From Pseudomonas moorei (lineage in GTDB: Bacteria; Pseudomonadota; Gammaproteobacteria; Pseudomonadales; Pseudomonadaceae), in assembly GCF_008801475.1 (NCBI RefSeq), contig NZ_VZPP01000003.1:124001-188000 (forward strand): a stretch of DNA of 64,000 bases, written 5' to 3'. Position 1 is the stretch's first letter, and every line of letters begins with the position of its first letter. A model generated the notes under the pieces. That model searched no databases. It was given only the letters and a program-made list of their open reading frames with translations, and was not told the origin of the DNA. Positions 35,185-44,920 of this stretch are shown in pieces. The translations under genes were made by a program, and so were the position numbers.

Positions 35185-37309
35185 GTGCAGGTACTCCTTG
35201 TGGGGTGACCGGTTCAAAGTGACGGCGATGGCGCTCCAGGAATGACACCACGATCAGCAACGCCACGCGCATGCGAAACACCGACCACAGGTGTTCATGG
35301 ACGCTGGAGTGCAGGGTGTCGAGTTCATCGCCCAGGGTGTGCAGGCTGGCGATCACGCGATCCGCTCGAATGCCGGGGCGGCCGGCGACCAGCCTCCCGG
35401 TTTCACGCACCGTGGCGAACAGCTGGCTTTGCAGCGCCGGCGTCAGCAACGCGTTACCCTGCCCCTGTTGGCGCAGCTGGTTCAAGGCGATACCCAAAGC
35501 CATGCAACCGAGGCTGACCTCAAACAGGTCCCGCGATGCCTGGTCGTCGGCCGCCGGCAGCAATCCCAGCATCATGGTCAGGCGATCCACCATGCGACTC
35601 TCGAAGGCAAACTGGTTTTCATCGGTGGCCGGGACTTTCAGCAAGGCGTACACCTGCTCGCAGTTCTCCTTGAACAACCGGCGCATCCGCAATACCGGCC
35701 TGAACGGAAAGATCAGCGCGTAGACACTCAATCCCAGTACCGTTGCGCAGGTATAGGCACCGGCGAACTCGAACCACTGGATGGCCGTATTTTGTCCAAG
35801 CCCCACATTCAACGGGCCCAGCAGCAGAAATGTCGTCAGCCCCAAACCGATACCGGTGCCGGTGGTTGGCGGACTGGACAGCCCCACGGCGACCGCGTAA
35901 AGCAAGGGTGTCAGCAGCAACGCGAGCATCTCGAAGTTACTGATCATCGGCACGAACAGGAACTGCAGCAGCGCCGACGCCAGCAACGCGAGGCCAAACC
36001 CTCGGGCATAGCTTTGAACGACCAGCAGCGGCCGTGGAAACGTCGACATCAGCGAACAGAGAATACCCAGCAGCACCATGCCCGCCCGCGCCCCGTCCCA
36101 GCCGGTTTCGATCCAGATCAGGCCAGCCACCAATAGCGCGGTGAATGCGCGGATGGCATTCATGGTCGCCAGGGTAAAGTCCAGATGCAGTGGATTCTCC
36201 TGCCCGCGAAAGACGCTGCTGGCGGGCCGCCCGCTCTGGATGGCATCGCTGAGCTCCAGTATCTGTTCCAGTTGCTGCAGCATCCGCGCCTGTTCCCAGC
36301 GCAGCGACCAGGCCAGCGAGCGCAAGGTGGCCGGCATGCTCTCGGTCATTTGTTCGGCCCGGTAGGCCAGTTCGTCGAAGCGTTGGCGCAACGTAGTGAA
36401 AGGGTGGCGTTTTTCGCTGGACAGCGAGCGTCCCTGTTGAGCCAATTCATCGAGAAAGGCCAGTTCTTCCTCGCGTAGCCGCTGGATTTCCTCGGGTAAC
36501 TCCCCTTCCCAACGTTCTGTCAGCAATTGCCGCTGGTGACGCAAGGCGGTCAGCCGCGCGGTCAGCAACAACAACTGATTGCCCAGCAATTGCACCAGCC
36601 CGTTGGCGCTGCGCAGGCGAGGCGCGTCGAAGTACAGGTGCCGGCGCACCCCCTCCAGGGCGCTGATCTGACCCAGCAGTTGCATTTGCCGGCGTTGAAA
36701 GTCCGCCTCGCTTTCCTCGGTGCGGATGATCGCACTGGCATGGGTTGCCAGCAGTTTGGTGATTTGGTCGATTTTGGCGAAGTAATCCCGGGCCACGGCT
36801 TCAGGGCGCGCGGTGAGCAGGCTGACCACGCACACACAGGCAACAGCCAACAAGGTTTCGGTGACTCGGGTGACCGCCAGCAGAAACGTGCCGTCCTGAT
36901 CCGGTATCGCCAGCAGCGCAATGACCACGGCGGTGTAGCCACTGAGGACGAACGCCTGGGAGCTGGTGTAGCGCAACAAAGTGCCGCCGGCGGTACAGAA
37001 CGCGAGCCACAAGGCCAGGGTGGCAATGAAAGGCAGGGGCGCCTGGGGAAAGATCGCCATGGTGGCCACCGCCACCACCGCGCCCATGGTCGTACCAATG
37101 ACCTGGCCAAAACTGCGGGCCAGCACCATACCGCCCAATGGCTGGCTGATGATGACCACGGCCATGACCGACCACTTGGGCTGATCAAGGTCGAACAGAA
37201 AGGCCAGGTACAGCGTCAGCAGCCCCGCGGCGATGGTTCTCAAGGCAAACAGGAGCACCCCGGGACCGGGGTTGAGTATCGCCTTGAAGTATTGGAGAAG
37301 CGCTTGCAT
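35174..37309 (-). CDS. AaeB-like FUSC-family efflux permease
   Basis: 711-residue FUSC (fusaric acid resistance) permease. It has two bundles of membrane segments, the first LFALRTIAAGLLTLYLAFLFDLDQPKWSVMAVVIISQPLGGMVLARSFGQVIGTTMGA and the second FTALLVAGLIWIETGWDGARAGMVLLGILCSLMS, separated by a coiled-coil cytoplasmic domain (about residues 190-340). With the DUF1656 and HlyD genes it forms an AaeB-type pump for aromatic carboxylates. ATG 37309 (MQALLQYFK) is chosen; GTG 37348 is in frame. It is divergent from the TPR gene. Confidence 0.9.
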   Translation of the reverse strand: MQALLQYFKAILNPGPGVLLFALRTIAAGLLTLYLAFLFDLDQPKWSVMAVVIISQPLGGMVLARSFGQVIGTTMGAVVAVATMAIFPQAPLPFIATLALWLAFCTAGGTLLRYTSSQAFVLSGYTAVVIALLAIPDQDGTFLLAVTRVTETLLAVACVCVVSLLTARPEAVARDYFAKIDQITKLLATHASAIIRTEESEADFQRRQMQLLGQISALEGVRRHLYFDAPRLRSANGLVQLLGNQLLLLTARLTALRHQRQLLTERWEGELPEEIQRLREEELAFLDELAQQGRSLSSEKRHPFTTLRQRFDELAYRAEQMTESMPATLRSLAWSLRWEQARMLQQLEQILELSDAIQSGRPASSVFRGQENPLHLDFTLATMNAIRAFTALLVAGLIWIETGWDGARAGMVLLGILCSLMSTFPRPLLVVQSYARGFGLALLASALLQFLFVPMISNFEMLALLLTPLLYAVAVGLSSPPTTGTGIGLGLTTFLLLGPLNVGLGQNTAIQWFEFAGAYTCATVLGLSVYALIFPFRPVLRMRRLFKENCEQVYALLKVPATDENQFAFESRMVDRLTMMLGLLPAADDQASRDLFEVSLGCMALGIALNQLRQQGQGNALLTPALQSQLFATVRETGRLVAGRPGIRADRVIASLHTLGDELDTLHSSVHEHLWSVFRMRVALLIVVSFLERHRRHFEPVTPQGVPALAH

Positions 37310-37479
37310 TGCCACGCCCGCTGACCGTTGTCCAGCAAGCTTAGTCACAGCTGCGCGGGCTCGACAGCTTTGCGAACCAACGTGATCTGCCGTTTTCCAG
37401 GTCAGTCAGGGTTTGACTCGGAGCCTCGCCTGACCGAAGCTGCTGACTTTGCAAAAGCTTGCCAGCTCCCGGATTCTGC

Positions 37480-38535
37480 ATGCCCCACTCCCGCCGTTAT
37501 CTGCTTATCAGTCTCTGCGCCTTGTTTGTCGTCGGCCTCGCATGGCTGTACCAGCGCAGCACGACCCCTGTGGTGCCTGAAGCGATCAAGCGCGGTTACA
37601 GCGAAGCGCTGACCCAGGCCCGTGCCGGCCAGCCCGGCGCCGCTCGCGTGCTGTACCAACAATTGGGCCGCCCCGATTTATCGCCCAAACGGCGCATCTG
37701 GTTGCATGCCGAACTGCCCAACTATCCGAGTTCGGTGGCCCTGAAACTCGCGGACGCCGACTTGAAACATGAGTCGCCCGATGTGCGCATCGCGGCGATC
37801 AAGAGCATCAGCGGACTGGTGCCCAACGGCCAGCGCAGTTTGTTGCTCGGGCCGTTGCTGGAGGACAGCGACCAGAATGTGCGGTTTGCCGTCGTCAACG
37901 CCTTGCTGGGCTTGTCACCGGATGACCTCGGCTTGTATTTCGGGCCGCTGGAACAAGCCATCGATGCCTGGGAGCAGGTACTCAAAAACGCGCCGGAAAG
38001 CGCCGAGAATGACTACCAACTGGCTCGCCTGCATTTGCACAATGCCGAATTCAAGGAAGCCCAGCAGGCGCTTGATAACACCCTGCGCCTGGCCCCCGAC
38101 AACCTGCCGGCGCTGGTCATGCAGATTGACGTGCTCGATAAACTGGGACAAAGCGATGCCGCCCGGCAGTTGCTGGCCAAGCAATTGAAGGCGCAGCCCG
38201 ATTCGGCCTATTTGCAGCATGCACTGGGGCTTTGGCTGCTCAATCATGGCCAGAGTGAATTCGCCCTGCTGGGGCTGTCCAAAGCCGTGGAGCTTGAGCC
38301 GGGCAACAAGGACTATCGCTATGACCTGGCCACCACCCTACATGGTCAACAGGAGTTGGAGGCGGCGCAGAAGCAGTTGCAGGAGATCGTCCAGCGCCAC
38401 CCGAACGATCGCAGGGCGCGGGTGCTGCTGATCAACTACTGGAAGGAAAGCGGACAACTGCAGAACGTGCAGATCCTGCTGGCACAACTCGAACAAATGA
38501 ATCCGGACGATCCGGCCCTGCAGCAGGGTCTCTGA
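37480..38535 (+). CDS. membrane-anchored HEAT/TPR-repeat protein
   Basis: 351-residue protein. One N-terminal membrane segment (RYLLISLCALFVVGLAWLY) anchors a periplasmic domain. Residues about 85-150 resemble HEAT repeats (DVRIAAIKSISGLV and NVRFAVVNALLGL). From about 165 to the end are TPR units (AWEQVLKNAPESAENDYQLARLHLHNAEFKEAQQALDNTLRLAPDNLPALV and repeats). Such proteins are scaffolds, often next to cytochrome or multiheme enzymes, but no such partner lies here. ATG 37480 is chosen; its ribosome site is poor. It precedes the KaiC gene by about 115 bp, in the same direction. Confidence 0.82.
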   Translation: MPHSRRYLLISLCALFVVGLAWLYQRSTTPVVPEAIKRGYSEALTQARAGQPGAARVLYQQLGRPDLSPKRRIWLHAELPNYPSSVALKLADADLKHESPDVRIAAIKSISGLVPNGQRSLLLGPLLEDSDQNVRFAVVNALLGLSPDDLGLYFGPLEQAIDAWEQVLKNAPESAENDYQLARLHLHNAEFKEAQQALDNTLRLAPDNLPALVMQIDVLDKLGQSDAARQLLAKQLKAQPDSAYLQHALGLWLLNHGQSEFALLGLSKAVELEPGNKDYRYDLATTLHGQQELEAAQKQLQEIVQRHPNDRRARVLLINYWKESGQLQNVQILLAQLEQMNPDDPALQQGL

Positions 38536-38651
38536 TATCCCGCCGTAAATTTTGTTGAACGCTCGTCTCGACCAAAGGTCAAGTGAATAGGCAGACCATA
38601 GTGGCACTCAGCGCCCACTGCCTCGTTCCCCTAGTCAAGAGAGGGCATTTT

Positions 38652-40154
38652 TTGTCTATATCCCACGAGTTGATCAGTGTAAAAGCCGCCACCGGTATCG
38701 AAGGGCTGGATGACATCCTCGATGGCGGACTCTCTCGCGGCCACGTGTTTTTACTGGAGGGTGAACCGGGCACCGGCAAAACCACCGTTGCCCTGCACTT
38801 TCTGTTGGCCGGCGCCCAGGCCGGCGAACGCTCGTTGTACATCACCCTGTCCGAAACCGAACGCGAACTGCGCCAGGGCGCCCGCTCCCACGGTTGGGAA
38901 CTGGGTGAAAACGTGCATATTTTCGAACTGACGCCGCCGGAAAGCCTGCTTAATGCCCAGCACCAGCAGTCGCTGCTGTACTCCTCTGACCTGGAGTTGG
39001 GCGAAGCCACCAAGCAGATCTTCGAAGTGGTCGAACGCTTCAAGCCAACCCGCGTGGTGCTCGACAGCCTGTCCGAAATCCGCCTGCTGGCGCAAAGCTC
39101 ATTGCGCTACCGCCGGCAGATCCTCGCGATCAAGCACTACTTCGTGCGCTACGACGCCACCGTGTTGCTGCTCGACGACCTGACCACCGAGTCCCTCGAC
39201 AAAACCGTGCACAGCGTGGCCCACGGCGTGATTCGCCTGGAGGAACTGACCCCCAACTACGGCGCCGAACGGCGACGTATCCGGGTGGTGAAGTACCGAG
39301 GCCAGAAATACCGTGGCGGCTTTCATGACTTCACCATCATGGGTGATGGCGTGCATGTGTTTCCGCGCCTGGTGGCCGCCGAACACCGCGGGCGCTACCT
39401 GCGCCAGCAATTGACCAGCGGCATCGCGGAAATGGACGCCCTGCTCGGCGGCGGTATCGAAACCGGCTCCAGCACGTTGATTCTCGGTCCGGCCGGTACC
39501 GGCAAGTCCCTCATCTCCATGATCTTCGCGGCCGCTGCCGTGGCCCGGGGTGAAAAAGCCGCCCTGTTCATTTTCGACGAGGAACTGGGTCTGCTGTTCG
39601 AACGCATGAAAAACATCGGTATCGATTTGCAGGGGCTGCAACGCAGCGGCAACTTGCTGATCGAACAAGTCGATGCCGCTGAACTGTCCCCCGGCGAGTT
39701 CTCCCACCGGGTTCGCCGCTGTGTCGACGAGCGCAACATCAAGACCGTGGTCATCGACAGCATCAACGGTTACCAGGCGGCCATGCCCGAAGAGAACGCC
39801 CTGGTCCTGCACATGCACGAGCTGCTGCTGTACCTCAATCGTCAGGGCGCCGCGACGTTCATGACCGTCGCCCAGCACGGACTGGTAGGCGATATGCAGG
39901 CCCCGGTGGACATCACCTATCTGGCGGACACCGTGATTCTGCTGCGTTACTTCGAAGCCGTGGGCAAGGTGCGTCGGGCGATTTCGGTGATCAAGAAACG
40001 CACCGGCAGCCATGAATCGACCATCCGTGAATACCGCATCAGCAGCCACGGCATGACCATCGGCGAGCCGCTGGAATCATTCCAGGGCGTTTTGCGCGGC
40101 GTTCCCACTTATATGGGCGCCAGCAACCCGCTGCTCGGGGAAGAAAGCCCATGA
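38652..40154 (+). CDS. double-domain KaiC-like RecA-fold ATPase
   Basis: 500-residue protein with two KaiC domains in tandem. Walker A motifs are GEPGTGKTT (residues 37-45) and GPAGTGKSL (279-287). The CII-like half has the acidic catalytic pair region FDEEL (308-312) and the ending IREYRISSHGMTIGEPLESFQGVLRGVPTYMG, like cyanobacterial KaiC. At the autophosphorylation position (S431-T432 of KaiC) the sequence has Thr-Tyr (422-423). TTG 38652 is preferred because GAGAGG sits seven bases upstream; GTG 38583 extends it by 23 residues. There is no kaiA or kaiB. It overlaps the next kinase gene by 4 bp (ATGA), implying that the ATPase and kinase act together. Confidence 0.88.
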   Translation: MSISHELISVKAATGIEGLDDILDGGLSRGHVFLLEGEPGTGKTTVALHFLLAGAQAGERSLYITLSETERELRQGARSHGWELGENVHIFELTPPESLLNAQHQQSLLYSSDLELGEATKQIFEVVERFKPTRVVLDSLSEIRLLAQSSLRYRRQILAIKHYFVRYDATVLLLDDLTTESLDKTVHSVAHGVIRLEELTPNYGAERRRIRVVKYRGQKYRGGFHDFTIMGDGVHVFPRLVAAEHRGRYLRQQLTSGIAEMDALLGGGIETGSSTLILGPAGTGKSLISMIFAAAAVARGEKAALFIFDEELGLLFERMKNIGIDLQGLQRSGNLLIEQVDAAELSPGEFSHRVRRCVDERNIKTVVIDSINGYQAAMPEENALVLHMHELLLYLNRQGAATFMTVAQHGLVGDMQAPVDITYLADTVILLRYFEAVGKVRRAISVIKKRTGSHESTIREYRISSHGMTIGEPLESFQGVLRGVPTYMGASNPLLGEESP

Positions 40155-41821
40155 CGGCGGTCGAAGCCACTTCCGAGCGCGCGATCATCCTCGCGCCGCT
40201 GGGACGTGACGGCCAGATCGCCTTGATGCTGCTCCGTGAAGCGGGTTTCGACGGCGTTATCAGTGCGGGTCTGGTCGAGCTATGCCGCGAACTGGAACAG
40301 GGTGCGGGGTTGCTGCTGATTTCCGCCGAGGCCTTGCTGGGCATCGATCTGGAACCCTTGCTGGGCCTGATCGAGCAGCAGCCAGCCTGGTCGGACCTGC
40401 CAATCGTATTGTTGACCCATCACGGTGGCCCGGAACAAAACCCTGCCTCACGTTTTGGCCCGCAATTGGGCAACGTCACCTTCCTCGAGCGCCCCTTTCA
40501 TCCGGAGACATTGATCAGCCTGGTGACCACGGCCCTGCGCGGACGTCGACGACAATATGAAGCCAGGGACCGGCTGGTCGACTTGAGCCAGAGCGAGCTG
40601 CGCCTGCAGAACACCCTCGAAACCCTTGAGCAGCAAGTCGAAGAGCGCACCGCGCAGTTGCGTCACAATGAAGAAGTGTTGCGCCAATCGCAGAAAATGG
40701 AGGCGGTCGGCCAACTCACGGGCGGTATTGCCCATGACTTCAACAACATGCTGACCGGCATCATCGGCAGCCTGGAGTTGCTGCGCCGGCGCCTGGCCCG
40801 TGGCCGCACCGAGGATCTGGACAGCCTGATCGACCTTGGCGTGACGTCAGCCAATCGCGCGGCGGGCCTGACTCATCGTCTGTTGGCGTTCTCCCGCCGC
40901 CAGTCGCTGGACTCCAAGCCGGTGGAGATGAACAACCTGGTGATCTCCATGGGCGAATTGCTGCAACGCAGCATCAACGAAAGCATTCGCCTGGACATGC
41001 AGCTGAGCGAGCGTCTATGGGTGGCCGAGGCCGACCCCAATCAACTGGAGAGCGCCCTGCTCAACCTGGTCATCAATGCCCGCGATGCCATGCCCGATGG
41101 CGGCAAACTGGTGGTGCGGACTGCGAACCAGCAGCTGGATGCCGGCTTCACCGAAGCCCACAGCAACCTCAAGCCGGGTGACTACGTGATGCTCAGTGTC
41201 ACGGACAATGGTTGTGGCATGCCGCAAAGCACCATCAGCCGTGCCTTCGATCCATTTTTCACCACCAAGCCCATCGGCCAGGGCACCGGCCTGGGCTTGT
41301 CGATGATCTACGGCTTCAGCAAACAATCCCGGGGCCACGTCGCCATTCAAAGCGAAGTAGGCGAAGGCACCACGGTGAGCCTGTTCCTGCCACGCTTCGG
41401 GGGCGACCTGCCACAGGTCAGTCCGGTCGATCGCCAGCATCCGCTTTTCGCGCAGAATGGCGAAACCGTGCTGATCGTCGAAGATGACCCGGCAGTTCGC
41501 GTGTTGGTGAGTACCGTGTTGAGTGAGCTGGGCTATGCCTTCGTCGAGGCCGGCGATGCGGACAGCGCGTTGCCGATTCTTGACTCGCCGCAGCGTATCG
41601 ACCTGATGATCAGTGATGTCGGCTTGCCCGGCATGAACGGTCGACAATTGGCGGAGATCGGCCGACAGCACCGGCCCGGGCTCAAGGTCCTGTTCATCAC
41701 CGGCTATGCCGAGCACGCGGCGGTGCGCGGCGGTTTTCTTGACCCCGGTATGCAGATGATCACCAAACCGTTCACTTTCGACCTGTTGACGGCGAAGGTG
41801 CGGGAGATGATCAGCGTCTGA
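40151..41821 (+). CDS. hybrid histidine kinase with degenerate N-terminal receiver
   Basis: 556-residue soluble kinase. Residues 1-130 have a receiver-like fold but lack the acidic pair and phospho-Asp ([23 protein letters not shown]), so it is a pseudo-receiver. A coiled coil (145-180) leads to the HisKA box [10 protein letters not shown] (His195), then the HATPase N box [14 protein letters not shown] and G boxes DNGCGM and GTGLGLSM. The C-terminal receiver (about 435-555) is intact: [10 protein letters not shown], Asp in [12 protein letters not shown], Lys in MITKPF. It overlaps the KaiC gene by 4 bp. A KaiC-to-kinase pairing parallels the KaiC-SasA output, although the pseudo-receiver here replaces the KaiB-like SasA domain. 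Confidence 0.9.
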   Translation: MTAVEATSERAIILAPLGRDGQIALMLLREAGFDGVISAGLVELCRELEQGAGLLLISAEALLGIDLEPLLGLIEQQPAWSDLPIVLLTHHGGPEQNPASRFGPQLGNVTFLERPFHPETLISLVTTALRGRRRQYEARDRLVDLSQSELRLQNTLETLEQQVEERTAQLRHNEEVLRQSQKMEAVGQLTGGIAHDFNNMLTGIIGSLELLRRRLARGRTEDLDSLIDLGVTSANRAAGLTHRLLAFSRRQSLDSKPVEMNNLVISMGELLQRSINESIRLDMQLSERLWVAEADPNQLESALLNLVINARDAMPDGGKLVVRTANQQLDAGFTEAHSNLKPGDYVMLSVTDNGCGMPQSTISRAFDPFFTTKPIGQGTGLGLSMIYGFSKQSRGHVAIQSEVGEGTTVSLFLPRFGGDLPQVSPVDRQHPLFAQNGETVLIVEDDPAVRVLVSTVLSELGYAFVEAGDADSALPILDSPQRIDLMISDVGLPGMNGRQLAEIGRQHRPGLKVLFITGYAEHAAVRGGFLDPGMQMITKPFTFDLLTAKVREMISV

Positions 41822-41832
41822 AGAGCTCACCT

Positions 41833-41862
41833 GGCAGGCGTTGCCAAAGGGCAGCGCCTGCC
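41833..41862. terminator. hairpin between convergent genes
   Basis: GGCAGGCG-N14-CGCCTGCC, an 8-bp stem between the convergent kinase and receiver genes. Lacks a T tract, so weak as an intrinsic terminator. Confidence 0.5.
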
Positions 41863-41866
41863 GCCA

Positions 41867-42244
41867 TCAGGACAGCATGTCCTGCATCATTTCCTGCAGC
41901 ACATCCAGATCGAACGGCTTGGCGAGAATAGGCGCGGTGCGCGTGATCGGGCTGTCGGTTTCACGGATTTCCTGCGGGTAGCCACTGATGAATATCACCT
42001 TGAGTTCCGGTCGCAGCTTGACCGCGGGCTCGGCGATCTGCACGCCGGAGATTCCGCCCGGCAGACGGAAGTCGGTGATCATCATGTCCAGGTGTGGCTT
42101 GCTGGCGAGGATCTCGAAGGCCTGCTCGCCGTTTTCGGCCTGCAGTACCCGGTAGCCCTCCCCCGACAGGTAGGCGGTGAGTATCATCAGAATCGAGGGG
42201 TCATCTTCGACGATCAATACGACGTCTTGTGCATCTTCACTCAT
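41867..42244 (-). CDS. single-domain response regulator
   Basis: 125-residue stand-alone receiver. Acidic pair in [13 protein letters not shown], phospho-Asp in MMITDFRLPGGISG, Lys in ILAKPFDLD. No output domain, so it is a phosphotransfer intermediate or an allosteric partner. ATG 42244 (MSEDAQD) has AAGG upstream. It is 77 bp after the REC-kinase on the same strand and probably ends that operon. Confidence 0.9.
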   Translation of the reverse strand: MSEDAQDVVLIVEDDPSILMILTAYLSGEGYRVLQAENGEQAFEILASKPHLDMMITDFRLPGGISGVQIAEPAVKLRPELKVIFISGYPQEIRETDSPITRTAPILAKPFDLDVLQEMMQDMLS

Positions 42245-42321
42245 GGGAAGCCTTTGTTCGGTCAATAGCTGCTGATACGACCGTGAGGTCGATCAGAGGT
42301 TGCGTTTATCGCGCCGTTTTC

Positions 42322-43503
42322 CTACAGCGGCAGACAAACGCGAAACAGGGCGCCTTCGCCAATCCGGCTTTCGACGGTAATGCTACCGCCATGGGCGGTG
42401 ACAATCTGTTCGGAAATAAACAATCCCAGCCCGAGCCCGGCGACGGCGTGTTTGGCCGTGACGCGCTCGAACTGCTGGAAAATCCTGTGCTGGTTCTCTT
42501 CACTGATGCCGATCCCGAAATCACGCACTTCTACCCGTGCTTCACCGTTCTCACTGTACACCTTCACGGTGATCGGGCTCTTGGCCCCGTAACGCAAGGC
42601 GTTGGTCAGCAGGTTGGAAATGACCTGCTCGATACGAAACTCATCCCAGTTGCCGATCACCGGTTGCTCGGCCACCAGGGTCACCGAGGACTCGGCGGCC
42701 TCGATCTGCGCGGCGAAGTTCTGCAATACATGGCGAACCCGTTCCGACAGATCGAAGCGTGTCGGTCGGATCGACAGTTTGCCGGTGCGAATGCGCGACA
42801 CATCAAGCATGTCTTCGATCAGGCGGATCAGGCTTTTGATTTGCCGTTCGTCGCGGTCGACCATCGCGTGCATCTTGTCGAGGGTAAAAGCGGCCGCGTT
42901 ATCCCGGGCCAGATGCATCTTGCGCAACTGGGTTTCGAGGATCAGGCCATTGAGCGGCGTGCGCACTTCGTGGGCAACGATGGACATGAAGTCATCGCGC
43001 ATCCTCACGGCCTGCTCCAATTCCAGTTGGGTACTCTGCAATCGGTTGAGCAATGCCTCCTGCTCGCGCCGGCTCTGCTCCAGCTGCTCGACCTGCTGTT
43101 TCATCGCCTTGCTCTGACGAAACAGCTCGACGAACACATTGACCTTGCTCTTGACCGCATGAATGTCCAGCGGTTTGTGCAGGAAGTCCACGGCACCGCT
43201 TTCATAGCCCTTGAACGCGTAGTTCAGCTCGCGACCGGCGGCACTGACGAACACGATCGGAATGTTCTTGGTCTTTTCCGTGCCACGCATCAACTCGGCC
43301 AGTTCGAACCCGTTCATGCCAGGCATCTGCACGTCGAGAATGGCCATGGCAAATTCGTGCTGCAACAACAGCGACAAGGCTTCGTCGGCGGAAAGCGCCT
43401 TATAGACGATGCGGTCTTCACGCTTGATCAGCGCTTCAAGTGCCAACAGATTTTCCGGCAAATCGTCGACGATCAGCAGTTTGGCCTGAATATTACTTAG
43501 CAT
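42322..43503 (-). CDS. receiver-histidine kinase
   Basis: 393-residue soluble protein with a receiver first (LLIVDDLPENLLALEALI, Asp in MAILDVQMPGMNG, Lys in LHKPLD), then a coiled coil (about 130-160), HisKA (IVAHEVRTPLNG) and HATPase (NLLTNALRYGAKS, FGIGI, GLGLGLFISEQIV). This REC-first order suggests its kinase activity is gated by phosphorylation from another kinase, presumably the large one upstream. It overlaps the CheB gene by 7 bp. Confidence 0.92.
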   Translation of the reverse strand: MLSNIQAKLLIVDDLPENLLALEALIKREDRIVYKALSADEALSLLLQHEFAMAILDVQMPGMNGFELAELMRGTEKTKNIPIVFVSAAGRELNYAFKGYESGAVDFLHKPLDIHAVKSKVNVFVELFRQSKAMKQQVEQLEQSRREQEALLNRLQSTQLELEQAVRMRDDFMSIVAHEVRTPLNGLILETQLRKMHLARDNAAAFTLDKMHAMVDRDERQIKSLIRLIEDMLDVSRIRTGKLSIRPTRFDLSERVRHVLQNFAAQIEAAESSVTLVAEQPVIGNWDEFRIEQVISNLLTNALRYGAKSPITVKVYSENGEARVEVRDFGIGISEENQHRIFQQFERVTAKHAVAGLGLGLFISEQIVTAHGGSITVESRIGEGALFRVCLPL

Positions 43504-44090
43504 GCGATGTGTTCCAGCTCGACAAGCAGACGGCCGATGCCGTGAATAGTGAGAATGTGGTCAGGCTGGTGAATGTCCAGCGCCGCCAGGGGCATGGTCG
43601 CGACCTGCGCCTCGTCCGGGTCTTGCACGACCGTCAGCCCGCCACGTCGCTTGACCTGTGCAAGACCGTGGGCCCCGTCGCGATTGGCGCCGGTCAACAA
43701 CACGGCGAGCAGTTTCGGCCCATAGGCATCGGCGGCCGATTCGAACAGGTAGTCGATGGCGGGCCGCGAATAATGTACGCGCTCTTCAAGACTCAAGGAA
43801 AAGCTGCGGTCCTGCTCCACTGACAAGTGATAACCGGGCGCGGCGAAATACAGGGTTCCGGCTTCGACCTGGGTTTTGTCGCCGGCCTCCAGCACCGGCA
43901 AGGCTACCCGTCGGGCAAAGACTTCCGCCAACTGGCTGCGACGATCATCCGGCAAGTGCAGCACCACAATGATCGGCAACCCAAAGCCTTTACGCAGCGG
44001 GGTGAGGATATTGAGCAACGCTTCTACCCCGCCTGCCGAGGCGCCGATCACGATTGCTTCTATGGAAGGCAAGCCCATGGCGTTGTTCAT
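43497..44090 (-). CDS. CheB-type protein-glutamate methylesterase without receiver
   Basis: 197-residue CheB catalytic domain only. The catalytic Ser is in VIGASAGGVEAL, His in IIVVLHLPDD and Asp in LLTGANRDGAHG. Classical CheB has an N-terminal receiver that controls activity; here it is absent. It overlaps the CheR gene by ATGA. In chemotaxis the enzyme removes methyl groups from receptor glutamates; here no receptor gene is nearby. Confidence 0.93.
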   Translation of the reverse strand: MNNAMGLPSIEAIVIGASAGGVEALLNILTPLRKGFGLPIIVVLHLPDDRRSQLAEVFARRVALPVLEAGDKTQVEAGTLYFAAPGYHLSVEQDRSFSLSLEERVHYSRPAIDYLFESAADAYGPKLLAVLLTGANRDGAHGLAQVKRRGGLTVVQDPDEAQVATMPLAALDIHQPDHILTIHGIGRLLVELEHIAC

Positions 44091-44920
44091 GATTTACGGT
44101 AGATCCGTTCCAGTTTGACCAAGGGCTCGAATTGATTGCCATAGGCCGAAAAATCCGGGGTTTCCTTGCTCCCCAGCACCAGAAATCCACGGTGGCACAG
44201 TGACTCGTGAAACAAACCGAATGCGCGATCCTGAAGTTTTTTATTGAAATAAATCAATACGTTACGACACGAAATTAATTGTGTTTCTGAAAACACACTG
44301 TCGGTCGCCAGGCTGTGATCGGCGAACGTCACGTTCTCGCACAGCGACTTGTCGAATATCGCGTAGCCATAGGCTGCCGTGTAGTAATCGGCGAAGGAGC
44401 GTTGACCACCTGCGTGCTGATAGTTGGAAGTGTAGGCCCGGACATTCTCCATCGAGAAAATGCCTTGCTTGGCTTTTTCCAGCGAACGCGGATTGATGTC
44501 GGTGGCATAGATGATGGTGCGGTCCAGCAGGCCTTCTTCGCGCAGCAAAATCGCCATCGAATAGACCTCCTCGCCCGTGCTGCAACCGGCGATCCAGACC
44601 TTGATCGATGGGTAAGTCCTGAGCAGCGGCACCACTTCCTTGCGTATGGCCAGAAAGTGCGAGGGATCACGGAACATTTCACTGACCGGAATCGTCAGCA
44701 GCTGCAGCAACTGCATGAACGCCTTCGGATCGTGCAAGACCTTTTCCTGCAGGGCCGAAATGGTATTGCACTCGAACTGGCTCAGCGCATGAGTGACCCG
44801 GCGCTTGATCGAAGCGCCGGAATAATCGCGAAAATCATAGCTGTACTTCAGGTAGATCGCCTCGATCAACAAGCGCAATTCGATTTCGCTGTTTCGCTCC
44901 CCTGGATAATGGCGCTCCAC
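44087..44920 (-). CDS. CheR-type protein-glutamate methyltransferase
   Basis: 277-residue SAM-dependent methyltransferase. The N-terminal helical CheR domain (YKYSYDFRDYSGASIKRRVTHAL) precedes the SAM-binding domain with WIAGCSTGEEVYSMAILLRE, IYATDINPRSLEKAKQGIF and SCRNVLIYFNKKLQD. GTG 44920 is the likely start because it overlaps the TAG of the large kinase gene (TAGTG); the in-frame start at 44947 would add nine residues. It adds methyl esters to glutamates, and its natural target here may be the coiled coil of the adjacent kinase. Confidence 0.92.
   Translation of the reverse strand: MERHYPGERNSEIELRLLIEAIYLKYSYDFRDYSGASIKRRVTHALSQFECNTISALQEKVLHDPKAFMQLLQLLTIPVSEMFRDPSHFLAIRKEVVPLLRTYPSIKVWIAGCSTGEEVYSMAILLREEGLLDRTIIYATDINPRSLEKAKQGIFSMENVRAYTSNYQHAGGQRSFADYYTAAYGYAIFDKSLCENVTFADHSLATDSVFSETQLISCRNVLIYFNKKLQDRAFGLFHESLCHRGFLVLGSKETPDFSAYGNQFEPLVKLERIYRKS

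Noticed and set aside
38600..38650. TGGCAC before the KaiC gene as a sigma-54 promoter
   Set aside because: The GC element at the right distance is missing.
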